Source: an uncultured Bacilli bacterium
GTDB lineage: Bacteria; Bacillota_I; Bacilli_A; RF39; UBA660
DNA length: 9,819 nucleotides
Assembly: GCA_947628325.1 (NCBI GenBank)
Contig: CANQZL010000040.1
Location: 1 to 9,819, forward strand
Direction: 5' to 3'
Of this stretch, positions 7,137 to 9,819 are shown one piece after another. The notes under the pieces were generated by a model that worked only from the letters and a program-made list of their open reading frames with translations, had not been told where the DNA came from and ran no database searches. A program made the translations under genes and the position numbers. Position 1 is the first letter of the stretch. Each line of letters begins with the position of its first letter.

Positions 7137-8009
7137 TTAATTTTGTTTCCAATACATCGTATTATTTATAAATTGATAATTTAATTTACCTAATTCATTT
7201 AAATATGATAGATACGATTTAATTGTACTACCTATTAAAACATATTGATTAGGATTCATTATTAAATTATATTCATCAAAAATATATTTTAATATTTCTT
7301 CAAATGTTTTATTATCTAAACAAAAATTATATATTTTATTAGTTATTTCTTCTATTTTCTGACGATTTATATCTATTAATTTAGAAATATCTTCTAAAGC
7401 TTCAGTATGAGAAGGAATATATAATTTTCCCTTTAAATTACTTAAGTAATCTAATGTATTAAGATATTCTTTTATATCATAAATAAAAAATAAATGATAT
7501 TTAGAAATTGTTTCTTCACTAAATAAAGAATCTGCTAAGAAATAAACATTATCACTTGTTTTTATTCCTATCATATCAAAGAAATGTCCTTTTAAACTAA
7601 AGTATTCTAATCCTTCTGGTAAATTATTATCAATCTCTGTTACAATTGATTCTTTAGCTAATAAAAATTTATTTTTAAGTTCTTTAAAAGGATATCCACC
7701 ATATAAAAAAGAACTTTCTAAGATAGGATACTCTGTAATACATTTTTCTATATTATGAGTATATATAGGACAATTAGTTCTATCTTGAATAACTTTATTA
7801 CCACCAATATGATCTGCATTAGAATGAGTATTTATAATACCTTTAACTTTCCAACCCTGTTCTTCTATTATTTTTAATATTTTTTTACCAGCATCTTTAT
7901 CATTACCTGTATCAATAACATAGACATTCTCATCATCTATTTTATAAATACCTATATTAGTTGGATTTTTTATATAATATGTATTTTGACCTACTTTAAT
8001 AAGTTCCAT
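7137..8009 (-). CDS. Metallo-beta-lactamase-fold hydrolase with Asn-variant metal motif
   Basis: A 290-residue cytoplasmic protein with no signal peptide. The first 205 or so residues form an MBL fold: an early YVIDTGNDKD strand-turn (30-39), the metal motif THSNADHIGG (61-70) with His62, Asp66 and His67, then KGHFFDMIG with His142, FLADSLFS with Asp160 and PSHTE with His201. The second His of the usual HxHxDH is Asn64, so the site 1 ligand set is altered while Asp66, His67, Asp160 and His201 remain. I believe a subgroup of Bacillota MBL proteins carries this HSNADH form, so it need not be inactive. The C-terminal 85 residues (about 206-290) look like a helical/winged-helix extension. Start at 8009 has AAGAGGT upstream. 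It lies 15 bases after the PepSY gene. Substrate unknown. Confidence 0.85.
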   Translation of the reverse strand: MELIKVGQNTYYIKNPTNIGIYKIDDENVYVIDTGNDKDAGKKILKIIEEQGWKVKGIINTHSNADHIGGNKVIQDRTNCPIYTHNIEKCITEYPILESSFLYGGYPFKELKNKFLLAKESIVTEIDNNLPEGLEYFSLKGHFFDMIGIKTSDNVYFLADSLFSEETISKYHLFFIYDIKEYLNTLDYLSNLKGKLYIPSHTEALEDISKLIDINRQKIEEITNKIYNFCLDNKTFEEILKYIFDEYNLIMNPNQYVLIGSTIKSYLSYLNELGKLNYQFINNTMYWKQN

Positions 8010-8024
8010 ATTTACCTCTTTAGT

Positions 8025-8438
8025 CTAATCCCATTCTTTAAATGATTTTACTATTTTACCATCTGTAGCATTAATATAAAAATCATATTCATATCTATTA
8101 TATTTAAATTCTACTTCATATACATAATCCCCATATTTATATTCTAATTCATTACTTAAATCATAAATATCATTTTTAGATATCTTTAAGTTATCTAAAG
8201 CAATAGTTAACGCTTCATCTTTAGAAATATATTTATCCTCATTAGTTTTATCTGTATTATTTGTATCCGTATTATTATTTGTATTTTCATTAGATGAATT
8301 ATTATTTAATTGTATTTTTTCATTATCTTCTTCTAAGTATTCATTTTTAACATATAAAGCAGTACAAACTACTAATAATATCCCTATTATAATAGCAAGT
8401 ATTATTATTACAATATTTTTTGTTTTATCTTTTTCCAT
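8025..8438 (-). CDS. Membrane-anchored PepSY-domain protein
   Basis: A 137-residue protein with a short Lys-rich start, one transmembrane helix (about 9-29), a low-complexity Asn/Thr/Asp linker (about 44-68) and a C-terminal PepSY domain (about 70-137). The PepSY pattern is visible: ISKDEALTIAL helix (71-81), then strands YVYEVEFKYN and YEYDFYINATDGKIV with the conserved Asp-Gly turn. PepSY domains are small extracytoplasmic modules found in peptidase propeptides and in many envelope proteins, where they may inhibit proteases or sense; the specific role here is unknown. Start at 8438 has AGAGGT five bases upstream. It is the first gene of the five-gene operon, with an extended -10 promoter, and the only gene in the window ending in TAG. 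Confidence 0.85.
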   Translation of the reverse strand: MEKDKTKNIVIIILAIIIGILLVVCTALYVKNEYLEEDNEKIQLNNNSSNENTNNNTDTNNTDKTNEDKYISKDEALTIALDNLKISKNDIYDLSNELEYKYGDYVYEVEFKYNRYEYDFYINATDGKIVKSFKEWD

Positions 8439-8469
8439 AATATACCTCTATTTAATTATTATTTTTATT

Positions 8470-8478
8470 ATTATATCA
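8470..8478 (-). promoter_or_regulatory. Extended -10 promoter of the PepSY-to-PPC operon
   Basis: The minus strand reads TGATATAAT, the same nine bases as upstream of the dGTPase-like gene, again without a recognisable -35 (TATATA at 17 bases). The expected start near 8463 gives a leader of about 25 bases to the PepSY ATG. Confidence 0.6.
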
Positions 8479-8499
8479 TGAAAATAATAATTTATATAT

Positions 8500-8524
8500 A
8501 AAAACAAGTCACTTGGTAACTTGT
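8500..8524 (-). terminator. Rho-independent terminator after the DUF362 gene
   Basis: Starting one base after the DUF362 stop codon, the minus strand has ACAAGTTAC and GTGACTTGT, a 9-bp stem with one G-U pair and a three-base CAA loop, running into TTTTTATATA. It separates the DUF362 gene from the five-gene operon. Confidence 0.85.
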
Positions 8525-8525
8525 C

Positions 8526-9398
8526 TTATAGTTCTATTAATTCGTATTCTTTAGTACCTATTCCTAATTCACTAGCTGCATCAATTGTATGAGTACCATG
8601 TCTTGAATTAATTCTTTCAAGTAAATGATCACGACCTGGATCATCAGACTTTTTAACTAAATCAATACAAGCTTGATCAATTGCTACTGGATCTAATGAA
8701 GCTAAGATACCAATATCTTTCATACAAGGATCTTCAGCAACATTACAGCAATCACAATCAACACTCATATTTGCCATAACATTGATATAAGCAATCTTAT
8801 CACCAAAATATTTTACAACACTAGATGCTGCATCTGCCATAGATTCTAAGAAACTATCTTGATCTTGATGAAACATGTCTTCATAAGTTCCATCATTTCC
8901 ACAACAATGGATATATCTTTTGCCTTTACTAGAAGCTACTCCTATTGATAATTGTTTTAAAGCTCCGCCATAGCCGCCCATTGGATGTCCTTTAAAATGT
9001 GATAATACTAACATTGAATCATAGTTTTCAATATTTTTACCAACATAGTTTTTCTTAATTACTTTACCATCTGGAATATCTAAAGTAATATCTTCAGTTG
9101 CATCCATAATATCAACATCAAAATATTTTGACCATTCATGATCTTCCATTAATTTCTTATGTTTTTCTGTAGTATTTCTTGCTCCATCATAAGCTGTATT
9201 ACATTCAACAATAGTTCCTTTAACATGCTCTATTATATCTTTCATAAATGAAGGACGTAAATAATTTTGATTACCTTCTTCACCTGAATGAACTTTAACT
9301 GCTACTTTACCATCTAATTTATGATTTAAAGCATCATAAATTTTTACAACATTTTCTGGTGTTATTTCTTTTATGAAATAAACTTTTGCTTTTTCCAT
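8526..9398 (-). CDS. DUF362 domain protein, Cys-rich, no ferredoxin module
   Basis: A 290-residue DUF362 (PF04015) protein. Typical features are an N-terminal KVAVKVHSGEEGNQNYLRP-like strand (31-49), ECNTAYDGAR (65-74), LSHFKGHPMGGYGGALKQLS (132-151) with the conserved Gly-rich turn, SSKGKRYIHCCG (156-167) and a C-terminal ILASLDPVAIDQACIDL block (231-247). Many DUF362 proteins also carry a 2[4Fe-4S] ferredoxin segment; no CxxCxxC motif is present here. Cysteines do cluster: Cys165-Cys166 and Cys215, 217, 218 and 225 (DCDCC...PC), so metal or Fe-S binding is plausible but unproven. No signal peptide or membrane helix. The reaction is unknown. Start at 9398 has AAGGAGA six bases upstream. It has its own promoter and terminator, so it is probably a single-gene unit. 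Confidence 0.9.
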   Translation of the reverse strand: MEKAKVYFIKEITPENVVKIYDALNHKLDGKVAVKVHSGEEGNQNYLRPSFMKDIIEHVKGTIVECNTAYDGARNTTEKHKKLMEDHEWSKYFDVDIMDATEDITLDIPDGKVIKKNYVGKNIENYDSMLVLSHFKGHPMGGYGGALKQLSIGVASSKGKRYIHCCGNDGTYEDMFHQDQDSFLESMADAASSVVKYFGDKIAYINVMANMSVDCDCCNVAEDPCMKDIGILASLDPVAIDQACIDLVKKSDDPGRDHLLERINSRHGTHTIDAASELGIGTKEYELIEL

Positions 9399-9426
9399 TT
9401 TATCTCTCCTTTATTTATATATTTAT

Positions 9427-9456
9427 ACTATAACTTTTTATTTTTACTTTTGTCAA
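9427..9456 (-). promoter_or_regulatory. Sigma-A-type promoter of the DUF362 gene
   Basis: The minus strand shows a perfect TTGACA (9456-9451), an 18-base spacer and TATAGT (9432-9427), one base off consensus. The expected start is near 9420, giving a leader of about 20 bases. No convincing terminator lies between it and the gene upstream, so read-through from that gene is also possible. Confidence 0.7.
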
Positions 9457-9484
9457 TTACTTTAAGATTATTTTCTTAATTTAA

Positions 9485-9819
9485 TTACTTCTTATTATCA
9501 TATTCATCTAAGAAACTTTTATAATTACCATCTTTTTTAGTACCTAAAACACAATTTAAATTAATATTATCTAATGACTTAAAAATATTATGGTCAACAT
9601 CTTTATTTATCTTTCTTAAATTACTTATTAATTCTTTAACTTCTTTACGTTTACTATTTTGATTTTCTATATTATTTTTTTCAGTAAAACGACAAGCACA
9701 ATTCAAGAAATTTAAATTATTATAATTTTTCCAAGCTATAACAGAAGATTCTTTAACTAAATAAAGAGGTCTTATAAGTTCTAAACCATTAAAATTATCA
9801 CTATGTAACTTAGGCATCA
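9485..9819 (-). CDS. TtcA-like PP-loop ATP-binding protein, C-terminal part
   Basis: The last 110 or so residues of a gene whose 5' end lies beyond the right edge; the frame stays open to the edge, so the ATG at 9817 is probably internal (the preceding partial codon ends in TG). The segment MPKLHSDNFNGLELIRPLYLV fits the TtcA/TilS-type adenylating tRNA-modification enzymes, where a similar MPPKL...IRPL stretch follows the ATP-binding core. TtcA thiolates C32 of some tRNAs using an Fe-S cluster. CACR (40-43 of the visible part) sits where TtcA has its C-terminal cluster cysteine. The PP-loop SGGxDS and the N-terminal CxxC are outside the window, so a related PP-loop protein is not excluded. 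The C-terminal tail SKRKEVKELI...FKSLDNIN is helical, as in Bacillota homologues. Confidence 0.75.
   Translation of the reverse strand, partial: MPKLHSDNFNGLELIRPLYLVKESSVIAWKNYNNLNFLNCACRFTEKNNIENQNSKRKEVKELISNLRKINKDVDHNIFKSLDNINLNCVLGTKKDGNYKSFLDEYDNKK

Noticed and set aside
8230..8310. Repeating ATT/GTATT-like units in the DNA, resembling a short tandem repeat.
   Set aside because: They are the Asn/Thr-rich linker codons of the PepSY protein; the repeat is imperfect and in frame.
8346..8375. A possible lipoprotein signal in the PepSY protein (Cys25 in LLVVCTAL).
   Set aside because: The residue before Cys is Val, not Gly/Ala/Ser, and the Cys lies inside a long membrane helix, so a transmembrane anchor is more likely.

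Overview
The window is very A+T-rich and gene-dense, and every gene lies on the minus strand, so transcription runs from high to low coordinates. The gene set points to a low-GC Bacillota/Bacilli lineage, possibly a compact uncultured gut-type genome near the Erysipelotrichales/Mollicutes relatives. It includes a YmfF/YmfH M16 pair, a PF06541 membrane protein, a DUF362 protein, an HD dGTPase-like protein and a TtcA-like PP-loop protein. Strong AGGAGG-type ribosome sites and TATAAT promoters fit this. Trp is read from TGG, no gene contains an in-frame TGA, and the ten visible stops are nine TAA and one TAG. The genetic code is therefore probably standard, with TGA simply unused as a stop here. 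The lineage assignment is inference.

Layout in the direction of transcription (right to left): (1) the C-terminal part of a TtcA-like tRNA-thiolation ATPase, cut by the right edge; (2) a DUF362 protein with its own TTGACA/TATAGT promoter and a clear terminator; (3) a probable five-gene operon, 8438 to 4943, encoding a membrane-anchored PepSY protein, a metallo-beta-lactamase-fold hydrolase with an altered metal motif, a PF06541 five-helix membrane protein, an MGDG-synthase/UgtP-type glycosyltransferase, and a PPC/DUF296 protein, ending in an A/T-rich hairpin; (4) an HD-domain dNTP triphosphohydrolase with an extended -10 promoter next to that hairpin; (5) a roughly 210-base gap; (6) a single-gene unit for a membrane-anchored repeat protein, probably an extracellular beta-propeller, with promoter and terminator both visible; (7) a YmfF/YmfH pair of M16-family proteins, the second running off the left edge.

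Most of this is ordinary chromosomal housekeeping and envelope material. I see no mobile element, CRISPR array, RNA gene or defence system. The parts most worth a second look are the envelope-looking operon with its stop/start-coupled genes, the metallo-hydrolase in which the second metal-motif His is Asn, the unrecognised propeller-like surface protein, and the compact promoter/terminator arrangement.
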